DNA of 64,000 nt, from NCBI RefSeq assembly GCF_011074885.1, contig NC_054689.1, positions 806,001 through 870,000 of the forward strand, in the 5' to 3' direction. The DNA comes from Brettanomyces bruxellensis (taxonomy: Eukaryota > Ascomycota > Pichiomycetes > Pichiales > Pichiaceae). The notes below the pieces were generated by a model, which had not been told where the DNA came from, ran no database searches, and saw only the letters and a program-made list of their open reading frames with translations. The position numbers were made by a program, and so were the translations under genes. Positions 1 to 9,876 of this stretch are shown here, piece by piece (the first letter of the stretch is position 1; the number at the start of each line of letters is the position of its first letter).

Positions 1-1011
1 CCAATGTCAGAATCACAATCGATAACACTGGACACGATTCGGTACCCAGTCAGCCCATACGCAATAAAACAGTATGCTGTGATTTTTGTTGGCACCGAAA
101 ATGGAAACATGAAGTGGGACTCTGAGCTTCCTGACCCGCTAGATCTCGATTTTACCACAAAGGAAGACAAGATCTTTACCGAGCCTACAAAAGGTACAAT
201 TCCACCAAATACTTACATCCCAATGGAGGTGGAATTCACCAAGAAGGGATTCATCTCAGATGTTTCGTACCTGAAAAGAGAGTGCTGGGTTTCTCACTGG
301 GGAAACGCTTATGAGACAAGAGACTACTACGAGCTTACAAATGCCGGCGCCAAATTGAGCGAAGGCTTCAACAGAGCAAAGTGGATGAGTCACGGATTGG
401 CAAACAAGCTGACACCTGCTATAACCTCGATCCAGTTCTTGCTTCCTCAAGAGGAAGTTTCTGATATCTACTACACCGACAAGGTTGGAAACGTCTCCAC
501 TTCCAGAGTTGCATCTAACCGGTTGATTCTTCATCCGCGTTATCCAATCATGGGTGGCTGGCATTATAACTTCACAGTTGGTTGGAAGAGCTCACTCACA
601 AACTTCTTGAAGACAGTCGGTCCTTCCACGTACCTCGTGAATTTCAAGATTTTAGGTGGTCTAGTCGATTCTATATATGACAATGTCGATCTTTCCATTA
701 TTCTTCCGGAGGGTGCAGAGGTTCTCGATGTTTCGGCTCCATATGAGTACTCGGACCTAGAAATTTCCAACATTTACTCTTACCTAGATGTCACCACTGG
801 TCGTACTGTTGTCTCTCTTAACTACAAGAATCTCATTTCCGATCAGATGGAGACTGAAATATACGTCAAGTACAGATACACGTACGCTGAGTTGATCAAG
901 AAGCCCTTGACCACTTCCTTGTATGTATTCTTGGCTCTATTTGCCATGTACATATTGAGAAAGGTGAATATGTCAATCAAGCCATCGGAGAATGCCAGCA
1001 AGAAGCAGTAG
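1..1011 (+). CDS. OST1: Oligosaccharyltransferase subunit OST1 (ribophorin I), 5'-truncated by the window edge
   Basis: Subunit of the ER oligosaccharyltransferase that moves the lipid-linked glycan onto nascent proteins. The frame is open to the first base (codon CCA at 1-3), so the in-frame ATG at 4 is internal and the N-terminal part lies outside the window. The visible 336 codons show ribophorin I hallmarks: a VSHWGN segment followed by a Y-x-L-T-N-x-G-A-x-L stretch (about residues 97-118), and a Y-Y-T-D-K-V-G-N-V-S-T-S segment near residue 160. A single hydrophobic helix near the C-terminus (about 305-322) is followed by a short basic tail ending KKQ, as expected for a type I ER membrane protein with a cytosolic tail. 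Family assignment is firm; completeness cannot be judged. Confidence 0.9.
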   Translation, partial: PMSESQSITLDTIRYPVSPYAIKQYAVIFVGTENGNMKWDSELPDPLDLDFTTKEDKIFTEPTKGTIPPNTYIPMEVEFTKKGFISDVSYLKRECWVSHWGNAYETRDYYELTNAGAKLSEGFNRAKWMSHGLANKLTPAITSIQFLLPQEEVSDIYYTDKVGNVSTSRVASNRLILHPRYPIMGGWHYNFTVGWKSSLTNFLKTVGPSTYLVNFKILGGLVDSIYDNVDLSIILPEGAEVLDVSAPYEYSDLEISNIYSYLDVTTGRTVVSLNYKNLISDQMETEIYVKYRYTYAELIKKPLTTSLYVFLALFAMYILRKVNMSIKPSENASKKQ

Positions 1012-1953
1012 AGCATGTATAGTTGAATATAATAGGTTTGAATAATTTGCGTAAAATTCTATGTTTATATACTTCATTTCAAGTACATGTAGTGGACGAT
1101 TTAATTCGAAAGTTTTTATAGGGTGATCTCATCTCGTATATTTTATACACACATTCATATTATTGAAATGAAATCTTGCGACATGCTAGAAAGGATTTTC
1201 GGTTCCTGGACAAATCAAAGGAGGCGATTGTTCGTTAATATACTGGTTGGGAGGAGAACAGGAAAACTGTCTACTGTGAAGCAAGGTAAGAAGTAGGATC
1301 AAGGTCGATGCAAATTGGGAAAAATAACTATCTTTTGCTGTAATGATGCTTCTCAATACTTAGAAAGCAGAAGTTAGTCGCGATGGTAAAGAGTGAATTA
1401 ACGTGAATTAAAAAAAAAAAAAAAAAAAGAGTTACGACGGGTACATACGACGTTAATCTCTTAGGGGAGATCGGAATTACAGTTTAGTGCATTAATTTAT
1501 CCTGGCGTGATAATATGGCAGTTTTAACACTAAATAATCATAATGTGGATAAACGAAAATCAAGACACATCAGCGTAAGTTATTTTTATATAAGAGATTT
1601 TTAAACTTATATATATATCCTAACGGCTTTATTGTTTGACAAAATATTCTCCGCCTTAAACCGAGGGAGCTCTTCAGATGACATGACTTTTAGATGAGAT
1701 CTCATCCATTCTGGGGTAATTTTTTACTAAGAACATCGCATCGAGCATTCACATATTGTGTCTTTTGCGAGACCCACCTGACTCTCTAATGGTGTGATTT
1801 TCAATGTATTATTTTTGTTAAGCGACCTTCTGCACTATAAAAGGACATAATATTTCAGATATTGTACAGGATGATCTGAGCATGTAAATCGTGTAAAATC
1901 TACTTCGTCTCTTCTTTCTCCAGATTCATCGACAATAATCACTTCTATTTATT
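1012..1953. other. Intergenic region between OST1 and YHB1
   Basis: No convincing gene. It holds the OST1 3' end and the YHB1 promoter. Visible items are a 19-base A run (1410-1428), a perfect 14-bp palindrome GATGAGATCTCATC (1693-1706) and a TATAAAAG box (1836-1843). A 42-codon ORF from 1168 runs into a GTAAG-like donor but gives no recognisable product. Confidence 0.6.
1836..1843 (+). promoter_or_regulatory. TATA box of YHB1
   Basis: TATAAAAG lies 118 bp before the YHB1 ATG, a usual yeast TATA distance. Seen directly; function inferred. Confidence 0.55.
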
Positions 1954-3141
1954 ATGCTTTCGGAGAAAACTATTAGGCTCGTCAAATCTACTGCCCCAGT
2001 TCTTGAGCAGCGGGGTGTGGATGTTACCAAGAATATGTACAGTCACATGTTGGGAGAGAACCCTGATCTCTTGAACATCTTCAATAGAACCAATCAGGCA
2101 ACAGGTTTGCAACCTAAAGCTTTGGCTGCCACTGTTCTTGCCGCTGCAAAGAACATTGACAATCTTGGCGTTTTGCTCCCTGCTGTTAGACAGATTGGTT
2201 TCAAGCATAGAGCTTTGCAGGTTAAGCCTGAGCAGTATGGTACTGTCGGAAAGTACTTGCTTGCTTCTATTAAGGAGACTTTGAACCCTCCTGAAGAAGT
2301 CTTGGAAGCATGGAAGGAAGCATATGGTGTTATTGCTAAGACTTTCATTGATGTTGAGGCGGAGATGTATAAGACGGAACTCTGGAAGGGTTGGAAGACA
2401 TTTGTTATCTCTGGCAAGAAGAAGGTCAACGAAAGTGGTACAATGGTTGAGTTCTCTGTTGATCCTGTCGATGAGAGTCTCAAGGGTGCTCTCACCAAAT
2501 TTGTTCCTGGACAGTACATCACTGTCAGAACCAAGCCAGACAACAATGATGGTCACTATGCCCTTCGTCATTACTCTATGAGTGAGATTCAAGGCCCAGA
2601 CTCGCTTAGATTCTCCGTCAAGTTCGATGATGACAAGCAAGGCCACCAAGGATTGGTCTCTCACTATTTGATTGAGAAGGTCAATGTCGGTGACAAGATT
2701 GAGTTGAGTGCACCAGCTGGTGATTTTGAACTCGACAAGTCATTGCTGAATAACAAGGAGGTTCCATTGGTGCTCCTTAGTGCTGGATCTGGTGCAAGTC
2801 CTTTGCTTGCACTTCTCCAGGAGCAATTATCTGAGGGCAGCACCGAGAGACCTATTTATTGGATTCAGTCCAACAGATTGGCAGCAGATGTTCCATTTGT
2901 TAAGGATGTTGATGCAGAATTGAAGCAGCATGCATCAAACTACAAAAATCTTCAGGTTATCACTGAGAAGTCTGCCAGAATTGACAAACAGTTCTTGGAG
3001 TCTAACATTCCTGAGAAGAGCGATATTTATTTGTGTGGATCTGTTCCCTTCATGGACGCTATGTTGAAGCACTTGAAGGAGATCAGTAAGCACTACAATT
3101 TGCATTACGAGGCGTTTGGTCCTAAGATGAGCACAGTTTAG
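1954..3141 (+). CDS. YHB1: Flavohemoglobin / nitric oxide dioxygenase
   Basis: Converts nitric oxide and O2 to nitrate using NAD(P)H, protecting against nitrosative stress. The 395 residues match the usual length of about 400. The N-terminal globin domain (about 1-145) has Tyr29, Gln53 and the proximal haem ligand His85 in a GFKHRALQV context. The FAD domain (about 150-260) carries RHYSMS at 205-210. The NAD(P)H domain starts at LLSAGSGASPLL (about 274), and the C-terminus has the family YEAFGPK motif. The ATG at 1954 starts the globin fold directly and sits 118 bp after a TATA box. Convergent with the formin gene. Identity is firm; the inducing signal is not readable from the sequence. Confidence 0.95.
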   Translation: MLSEKTIRLVKSTAPVLEQRGVDVTKNMYSHMLGENPDLLNIFNRTNQATGLQPKALAATVLAAAKNIDNLGVLLPAVRQIGFKHRALQVKPEQYGTVGKYLLASIKETLNPPEEVLEAWKEAYGVIAKTFIDVEAEMYKTELWKGWKTFVISGKKKVNESGTMVEFSVDPVDESLKGALTKFVPGQYITVRTKPDNNDGHYALRHYSMSEIQGPDSLRFSVKFDDDKQGHQGLVSHYLIEKVNVGDKIELSAPAGDFELDKSLLNNKEVPLVLLSAGSGASPLLALLQEQLSEGSTERPIYWIQSNRLAADVPFVKDVDAELKQHASNYKNLQVITEKSARIDKQFLESNIPEKSDIYLCGSVPFMDAMLKHLKEISKHYNLHYEAFGPKMSTV

Positions 3142-3624
3142 GTGGCTTATCTTGGTGATCAATGAGATGTCAAAGAGGGTGCCGTTGTACCTTTTATTTA
3201 AGCTTCACATTATTTAAGTCTATATTTTGATTACTTTTTTCCAATAAATCTGGTAAATCAACCAAACCTTTTCATTGTTTATGTATTTCAGGGTAATCTG
3301 GGAGTATCCATTGGAAATCATCTTCCTTTCTTTCTGGTCTTACCTTTTAATTAGAGAATTATTGTAATGTTTATAAGTGTGCTGCTGATTACTTCCTGAT
3401 CGCTCTTCGTCGTTTATCTTTTCCTTTCTTTGCACTTAATATGCTAGTTAAAGAACTTCACAAAGCATTTGGTGTCACATTTATAACCAACCAACTTAAA
3501 TATTACATTATGTTATATCATTATATATTATTCCTAGCAGAGACAGGCAGACTCCTGTGTCATCATTACTGTGATAGATTATACACTGCTTACTTCAGCT
3601 ATATATTGTGTACAATCCTTAAGG
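3142..3624. other. Intergenic region between the convergent YHB1 and BNI1 genes
   Basis: About 480 bp of AT-rich sequence that must hold both 3' ends. A 77-codon plus-strand ORF from 3441 runs into the formin coding region antisense and has no protein-like features. Nothing else seen. Confidence 0.6.
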
Positions 3625-6600
3625 TCACTCTTTCTTTTTGCTTCCTTGAACAATCCCCTCGATTGCATGATTGATGGCTTTGTCCAAGTTCTCTGAATTG
3701 TAACAATTAGGCTTCGGTGGAATTATCGTTTCACTGTGTTTATTTGTACTGTTGGTCTCCCCTTCTTCCTTAACAGCCATGTTTGATTCTGTAGTCTCAT
3801 TTCCAGCTTCGTCTTCAGACATGTATGGATTATCAGCATCATCCATCATGTCAACAATGCCATCATCAGAGCTCAAATCGCACGCGGAAAGTGCATCAAG
3901 CTCTCTGTCATCCGGCCCATTAACAAGAACTGTAATTATAGAGAGCCTGCTCTTGTCCATGGATGGTGAGTTGAGACTGTTTCTCTGCAGATTTGCAATT
4001 CTTATGCTATTTCTCGATAATCTGGCGCTACTCAAGTCTGTGTTTTCTGTCTTGTTGGTAGTTTCGTCGTTTTCCGTTTCGGTTTCCGCCTTTTCCAAAT
4101 TTTCAAGCATCTCCTGAGCCTTGTTCGTGAGAGAATCTGTGGTTGGGTTTTCCAGCCTCACTTTTTTATACTGCGTACGCTTTTTCTTCAACGGACTGTT
4201 TGCCCGAAGCTGCATAAGCAAAGCCTCAACCGCATTAGAGCCCTCTGAAAACTCGTCGTTGTCCGGCGTATCACTCTTTTTATTCTTGAAATCCTCAATC
4301 ATCTTCTTTCTTATCTCCATAGCTTTAGCCTCCTCCTCAGCACGCACATTTTCCGTGTGCACACGTTTGTATTCGTCAATAAACGTCTGGAATTTTTGAA
4401 AGAATTCTTCTCTGGCATTGCTATCTTTGGCGTCTTCTCCAAAATACAGCATTAGGTCATCAAAGTCTGCAAAAGTTGTCTTCATATGTGTCTTCAAGAA
4501 GTCAGCATGATTTCCTGAGCGGTAGAGAATGTGCTCCATGTAATCTCTGATCTTATCTTTCGGGTCAATTTTGCTGGCATCACTGAGACAGCCAGAGGTA
4601 AAATCTTTATTACAGCTGCTGACTGTGGTGTCATACTTCATGATTTCCTCTTTGAGCAAATTGACGGAAAGCCTGGACACCTTTGCAAGTTCGCGGAAGT
4701 CATCGACAAAGACGGCAAGATCGGGGAAGTTCGACCGGACCACTTTTTCAATAAAGTGAAGCAAAGTGCCCGTATTGGTGCTATTTTTGAGAAAACTGAG
4801 CCTCTGCAAAGCGGACAGCTTGAATCCATCAATCTGCTTGGAGTCATCGTTCATATAGTTACCGATGCTCTTGATAACTCCCAAAACTTCCGGAAATGCC
4901 TCGGATGTCCGGATGCTGTCGATCGACTTGTCTACAAGTGTCAACTTACGAAGTAAATCGCGATAATCGCGTTCGTAGGAAGATGCCAGTACAAGAGCCC
5001 TTGATCGAGCACCCCAGTACCCTCTGTGCTCGTAGCAAAGTTCCAAGTAGATACGATCAAACCTGGCCAACCGAGAAGGGTCCAATTTTGGCTTTGTCAA
5101 CTCACCAGTGATGGAAATGGATGAGTATGGTTTAAATTTTGAGATGGTGCCTGGTGAAAGTGCAAGAAGCTCCTCCCAGTTGAAGAACTGAATGAGCGTG
5201 CTGTTTTTCAACAGTTCCTTATCGCATTTCAGTACTTTTGACACAAACTCATCCACACTTAGGTCAGAATACTGGTGTAAATTGATGCCAAACTGCTGCT
5301 GCAACTCTCGCGGGAGCAAATTCGCCCTTTGCGGACGGTTGATCTTCGCCTTAAACTGGTGAGCCTTTGCCGAAAGCTGCGCTGCCTGAAATACTTGCTC
5401 TATATCTTTTAAAACTCCCGCCTTCTGCAAAGAATTCTGAATTTTCTCGCTGTTTATCGTGGCCCACAGTGTGTGCGACACGTCACCAACCTGGTCCCAG
5501 TGTATGTGCTTCATTTTTGTTTTATTGGCTGGCTTTTTTGCAAGTGCTGGCGGTAGGGGAGGAGGAGGAGGGGGTAGAGAAGCACTGGAATCGGATTTTT
5601 CAAGAAAACCAGGTAACGGAGGTGGTGGTGGCAGGGATCCAGATTGCTTAGTGAGGGATGGAGGAAGAGGAGGTGGAGGTGGGGGAGGTATTGTGGAAGA
5701 TACATTTACTGTATGTGTTGCAGAAGATGCAGGCTGTGCATTAGTTTCCGGCTGTGCAATAGCTTCCGGCTGTGTCTGCTGCTTTTTTTCGTGCATCTCC
5801 GGTTCAACGTCCGCCCTGCCCCCTTCATCGGTTGAAACGCCTCTGGAAATGAACTTCTCATCTCCAACAACATAATGCTCATAAGGCTCAAAATAGGCAG
5901 AGGTTGCAAAATTATTCGTCAGCAGGTTTCCAGATGCATCTGTGTGCCGAGCTGATCGGTTCACCTCGATTTCTGCAGTTGTATGATCTGAAGATAGAGG
6001 GTATGTTCCCGATTCTAGTCTGTGAATCTCATTTTTTAAACTTTTGACCTGCTCCCTGTACTTCTGGAGCTCCCTGGCAGCAGCAATTGACTCCGAAGAC
6101 ACTTGTTTCAGCACAGCCTCGGAACCTAGCTTGTCCAAGAGGAGTTGTGTAGAAACCAAAACATTCTGGTCGTCGATTTTCTCCATGTGGAGCAAATTCT
6201 CTGTCATCACACTGAGCATACGGAGATAAGACATGGCTGAGTCCTTCTTATTGGACCGACATATCTCTGTAATACTGTCCAGAATACTGGACACGTAAGC
6301 ATTGTCCAACATCCGCTCGCTGAAGTCCGACAAATTGCTATCTTCTGTGCTTGTTGCCTCTGTTTTCCGATCTTTCGTAGATACCACAGCCTCGGACCAG
6401 CCGGGGTCCGAATCGTCATCTTTGAAAGAGTGGTAGCTGTCGATTAAATCATCAATTGCGTCAGATCTCAATGATTTCGCACAGTTGAAAAGCTTTAAGA
6501 GCCCAGCATCCTCGAGCTGGGTTCGAATCCGGATCCGAGCCCTCTTTTCAGTGTGTGTAGACACTAGAGATGTCACTAAAAAGATGCTGAGCAACGCATA

Positions 6601-7740
6601 TTCCTTGATCATGGACTGCGGAGTCAATCTGCCCTTTGAAAAATCCTCGTAAGAGTAAACCAGCTGCGGGTTCTCAGACTCGAAATCCAGAATAAGCTCC
6701 TGAGCCGAGTTGATCCACGCAGAGAATGGGTTGCCTGCATTCGCACTCCACGAGGAAATATCGCTGTATGCATCATCCATCGAGCTGATCTCGGAAGTCT
6801 CGATTGTGTCCATCAAGCCATCAAGAATGGACTTTGTGGCTAGCTCACGTTCGTACGCCACTGAGAGCACAAGCATGCTTGTTGCGGCATTCCTTGTAAT
6901 GATTCTAGGTGAAAGAAGACTGGGCACAACATACCGGTTGACTTCTGCCATGTGCATTTTACCGTCAACCTGCTCCTGGAAGTTCATCACGTTCCGGATC
7001 GAGTTGATGATCGTGAATTCCTCATCGAGCTGCACGTTCGACTTGATTGTCCGTTTTCCAATTCCCTGGAGTCGTACACCAAGCGTAATATGGCCTTGAA
7101 ACGAGAGAAACTCCCGGATCCAGGCCTGATTCTGCTCGCGATTCCTGAGCATTCTCTCAAGAGACCGGTAATTCTTTAAATTCATGCTCCGACTCATGAT
7201 CCTCCGAATATAAAAGATTGGTGATTTGTTTTTCATGTCCAACGATAAAAGCTTTCCTGAATGTGCCTTATCCACTTGCTGGGCCTCCAACCCATCCCGA
7301 AGATATCTACTGTCTCGAATCGCATTCCGGTATGCCGCCGGCTTCTTTGAGCCAAGGTAATCCACGTTTGACGAGATCCGTTGCTCTAGTCCTTTTCCTG
7401 CAAGTCCAAGACCCAAAGAAGTCACTTCAGTCACCGAGGGCTTGCCGTTTACTGCCAGACTGTTGTCCAACCGCAAATTTTCAAGACTCACTCTTGGCAT
7501 CCCCATTGGCTCCCTGTTATTTTCACTTGAAGAGCGAAATTTCGACCTCTGCCTTGGTGCATGGTTCTCTTTCTCTGGATCAAGGTTTAGCGACCCTTTC
7601 CGTCGTAGTCGTCCACTGATTTTCCGAAATCCGGATACCAGCCGACTCGGCACTGATTCGTCTCCTTTTGTCCGTCCTTCTTTGGTCCGCTGCTTTGGTA
7701 TCTGCAGAATTGGTGTATCATTTGGCTGTACGCCTGTCAT
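3625..7740 (-). CDS. BNI1: Formin (BNI1-type actin nucleator)
   Basis: Nucleates and elongates linear actin cables for polarised growth and cytokinesis. The 1371-residue order is that of a diaphanous-type formin: a basic Ser-rich N-terminus, a GTPase-binding/FH3 region (about 130-470), a coiled coil (about 560-600), an FH1 with three separate polyproline runs (about 680-740), and an FH2 from KMKHIHWDQ (about 745) to about 1150. The acidic C-terminal tail has an N-A-V-E-x-L-L-x-x-L-R segment resembling a DAD autoregulatory motif. FH2 signatures include QQFGINLHQYSDLS, SYERDYRDLL and GNYMNDDSKQIDGFKLSALQ. The last is closer to Bni1 than to Bnr1, though the length is nearer Bnr1 (1375) than Bni1 (1953), so the paralog call is moderate. 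The ATG at 7740 follows an upstream A run. Confidence 0.85.
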   Translation of the reverse strand: MTGVQPNDTPILQIPKQRTKEGRTKGDESVPSRLVSGFRKISGRLRRKGSLNLDPEKENHAPRQRSKFRSSSENNREPMGMPRVSLENLRLDNSLAVNGKPSVTEVTSLGLGLAGKGLEQRISSNVDYLGSKKPAAYRNAIRDSRYLRDGLEAQQVDKAHSGKLLSLDMKNKSPIFYIRRIMSRSMNLKNYRSLERMLRNREQNQAWIREFLSFQGHITLGVRLQGIGKRTIKSNVQLDEEFTIINSIRNVMNFQEQVDGKMHMAEVNRYVVPSLLSPRIITRNAATSMLVLSVAYERELATKSILDGLMDTIETSEISSMDDAYSDISSWSANAGNPFSAWINSAQELILDFESENPQLVYSYEDFSKGRLTPQSMIKEYALLSIFLVTSLVSTHTEKRARIRIRTQLEDAGLLKLFNCAKSLRSDAIDDLIDSYHSFKDDDSDPGWSEAVVSTKDRKTEATSTEDSNLSDFSERMLDNAYVSSILDSITEICRSNKKDSAMSYLRMLSVMTENLLHMEKIDDQNVLVSTQLLLDKLGSEAVLKQVSSESIAAARELQKYREQVKSLKNEIHRLESGTYPLSSDHTTAEIEVNRSARHTDASGNLLTNNFATSAYFEPYEHYVVGDEKFISRGVSTDEGGRADVEPEMHEKKQQTQPEAIAQPETNAQPASSATHTVNVSSTIPPPPPPPLPPSLTKQSGSLPPPPPLPGFLEKSDSSASLPPPPPPLPPALAKKPANKTKMKHIHWDQVGDVSHTLWATINSEKIQNSLQKAGVLKDIEQVFQAAQLSAKAHQFKAKINRPQRANLLPRELQQQFGINLHQYSDLSVDEFVSKVLKCDKELLKNSTLIQFFNWEELLALSPGTISKFKPYSSISITGELTKPKLDPSRLARFDRIYLELCYEHRGYWGARSRALVLASSYERDYRDLLRKLTLVDKSIDSIRTSEAFPEVLGVIKSIGNYMNDDSKQIDGFKLSALQRLSFLKNSTNTGTLLHFIEKVVRSNFPDLAVFVDDFRELAKVSRLSVNLLKEEIMKYDTTVSSCNKDFTSGCLSDASKIDPKDKIRDYMEHILYRSGNHADFLKTHMKTTFADFDDLMLYFGEDAKDSNAREEFFQKFQTFIDEYKRVHTENVRAEEEAKAMEIRKKMIEDFKNKKSDTPDNDEFSEGSNAVEALLMQLRANSPLKKKRTQYKKVRLENPTTDSLTNKAQEMLENLEKAETETENDETTNKTENTDLSSARLSRNSIRIANLQRNSLNSPSMDKSRLSIITVLVNGPDDRELDALSACDLSSDDGIVDMMDDADNPYMSEDEAGNETTESNMAVKEEGETNSTNKHSETIIPPKPNCYNSENLDKAINHAIEGIVQGSKKKE

Positions 7741-8249
7741 TAATACTTGTTGTTAAGTTTCAGCTATACTGTTTGATCAGAATGATGATCTGCAAGCAAT
7801 TGAAAGAAAATAACTATTTCTTATATATGCTGGTCTGAATGTATCCTTTTATCCTTATTTGTAGTGAATGTCTGTATTGATCTGTGACAAATTCGTATTT
7901 TCTGCACTTTGTTTAATTAGTTGATCGCTCCGATGCTTTTGTAGATACGTCAATCTGAAAAAAAAAAAAAAAAAAAAAAAGACCAGAAATTAGGAGGAGC
8001 GGCAACAACACGCCAAACAAGTAAGGGACAACAAAAAAAACAATGAATGAAAAAACAAATGAAAATAATTAATTAAAAAATAAAAAAGTATTATCGCTCT
8101 TCCCCTACATGCACAGATAAAACAAATGTAACTACTCAGCAAAGCTACAATTCCAGAATACAGCCAAATGCGCATTCACCTATGCCTTTATCTATTCATT
8201 CATCTATTCATTCCACAATTAACACTTCCTATTATACACCTGGCAGTTT
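7741..8249. other. Intergenic region upstream of BNI1 and downstream of the RWD-like gene
   Basis: Contains a 23-base A run (7958-7980), 218-240 bp upstream of the formin ATG, and a short duplicated CTATTCATT near 8190-8213. A 61-codon minus-strand ORF at 7990-8175 is low-complexity and not supported as a gene. Confidence 0.55.
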
Positions 8250-9617
8250 TTAACGATCTGTTTGCTGCTCGACCAGCAACTTCTTGTTGAGAATCTTGCG
8301 ATCCTCGTACCATTTGACAAAATCAGCTCTCATACCAATAAACTTCTGGATGTTCTCTATAAATTCATTAAGCTGAGAAGTTATGCTCCGCAACTCATTT
8401 GTGTTATCACCACAGTTGATTTTTGCAACGTCAGAAGCCATATAATCGAAGTTGGCAGCCATGTTATTTATCAACTTGCCAAATATCACTTGAGAGTTCT
8501 GATCCTCAAGCGATGACATCATCTTAAGATTATACTGGCTCGACATGTCCAATTCGAGCTTCAACGGCTTTTTAAGGCTGCTGAGGTATGCTTTAGGAAC
8601 GGTCAACTTCACAGGTAGCTTATCGTATGTGATCTCTTTACTGTTTTCTATCTCTATCGAAAAGCTTTCCTCCTGAAAAGCGAGATCGAGTTTGAACACT
8701 GTTGCTTTCGAGTTGTCTTTGAATATCCTCAAATTGCTGTCCTGTAACCTTTGCTTAAACTTCTCGACCTCCTCGTTTCTCTTCTTTAATGACTCTTCAT
8801 CTACTGCCTGTGCTTCTAGCTGCTTCTTTCTCTTTTTCTCCCCCAGCCGGCGTTTTTTCTCCAATTCCTGGGCTTTAGCATCCTCATCATACTTCTTAAT
8901 CACTTTCACGATCTTCACTGTCTCCCGCCTTTTCATCGAAAGGAATTTTTCAAGATACTTGTCCAATGTCTTCATCATTCCCAGTAAGTCGTTCCCTCCC
9001 ACAACCTTTATTTCTTCTTCCTGCTTATCCGAATTCGATTCATTTCCCTTTTTAGAGCCTTTCCCTGCACTCCTGTTATGTAGAACTGTTGCAACTATCT
9101 GCCTAAATCCAATCTCAATGTTTGCGCTGAATCCTTTTGGAATTTCATCGTTTAAAACCGTTATTGTGGGAGAAGGTGCACGCTTTGGATATGTTTGCGG
9201 GATTTCTAATGAAACGTTCAAGAAATCCAAATCATACGGGAAATCTGGATCCGACGGCTGGATCATAAACGTCAGATATATGCTCTCCTCATTTGCTTTG
9301 TCTTCTATGAGACTGTGTATGTGATCATTCACACTTTCAGATATATCCTCCACTACTTTTCCATTCACAGTAATAGGTTTGATCTCGTTTGTGAGCTTCT
9401 TTATCTCTAGAAAAAGCTGCCGTCCGTTTCCATTTTTGTTGTTCTTCTTGTTTTTTCTACTCCTGTTCTTGCTATTTCTGTTTGGTCCCCTATTGGAATC
9501 ATTTGAGTCTTTCCCGTTCTTTTTCTGCTTATTTCTGCCATGCCTTGGTCTTCTATGCTTATTGCCACTACTACCATGTGATGCTGGCTTTTCAGCAGGT
9601 GTATTTCCTTCAGACAT
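8250..9617 (-). CDS. RWD-like domain protein of unknown function, highly basic
   Basis: Not assigned to a named gene. From the ATG at 9617 the product is 455 residues. The first 70 or so are very rich in Lys, Arg, Asn and Gly, suggesting nucleic acid or ribosome contact. Residues about 70-180 look like an RWD/UBC-type alpha-beta fold, with a SIYLTFMIQPSDPDFPYDLDF strand region, a Y-P-x-x-x-P turn (YPKRAPSP) and a following I-x-V-L-N-D-E-I-P-x-G-F segment. A long charged coiled coil (about 225-300) and a mixed C-terminal region with about 100 residues of hydrophobic helices follow. An in-frame TTG four codons upstream is ignored because the ATG is available. It lies downstream of POT1 in tandem. 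Function cannot be inferred beyond a possible protein-interaction role. Confidence 0.7.
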   Translation of the reverse strand: MSEGNTPAEKPASHGSSGNKHRRPRHGRNKQKKNGKDSNDSNRGPNRNSKNRSRKNKKNNKNGNGRQLFLEIKKLTNEIKPITVNGKVVEDISESVNDHIHSLIEDKANEESIYLTFMIQPSDPDFPYDLDFLNVSLEIPQTYPKRAPSPTITVLNDEIPKGFSANIEIGFRQIVATVLHNRSAGKGSKKGNESNSDKQEEEIKVVGGNDLLGMMKTLDKYLEKFLSMKRRETVKIVKVIKKYDEDAKAQELEKKRRLGEKKRKKQLEAQAVDEESLKKRNEEVEKFKQRLQDSNLRIFKDNSKATVFKLDLAFQEESFSIEIENSKEITYDKLPVKLTVPKAYLSSLKKPLKLELDMSSQYNLKMMSSLEDQNSQVIFGKLINNMAANFDYMASDVAKINCGDNTNELRSITSQLNEFIENIQKFIGMRADFVKWYEDRKILNKKLLVEQQTDR

Positions 9618-9876
9618 AACTAAATGCAATTATAAGGATCGTTATTTGAAGAAATCTGGCAGACTACTCAAATGATCACCATAGAGTACTTCAAATTTCT
9701 CTTCTACCCTATTTCGTTTCTCCACACTGAAATTTTTTTACTATTTCATTTATTTTGAATTTTCATATTTACATAGACTTTTAAACACTTTTTTTATCCT
9801 TGCACCGCCCTGATCGTCTTGCGACTCCAGCCAGCACTAGTGCACTAATATTTCAGTATATTCAAATTATCCGACA

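Noticed and set aside
1168..1296. 42-codon ORF followed by a GTAAG-like donor, possible first exon
   Set aside because: No TACTAAC branch point or acceptor giving a sensible second exon was found.
3441..3674. 77-codon ORF between YHB1 and BNI1
   Set aside because: Overlaps the formin C-terminus antisense; unremarkable composition.
6520..6530. Perfect pol III B-box (GGTTCGAATCC)
   Set aside because: It lies inside the formin coding sequence, no A box or cloverleaf can be drawn around it, and the reading frame explains the bases.
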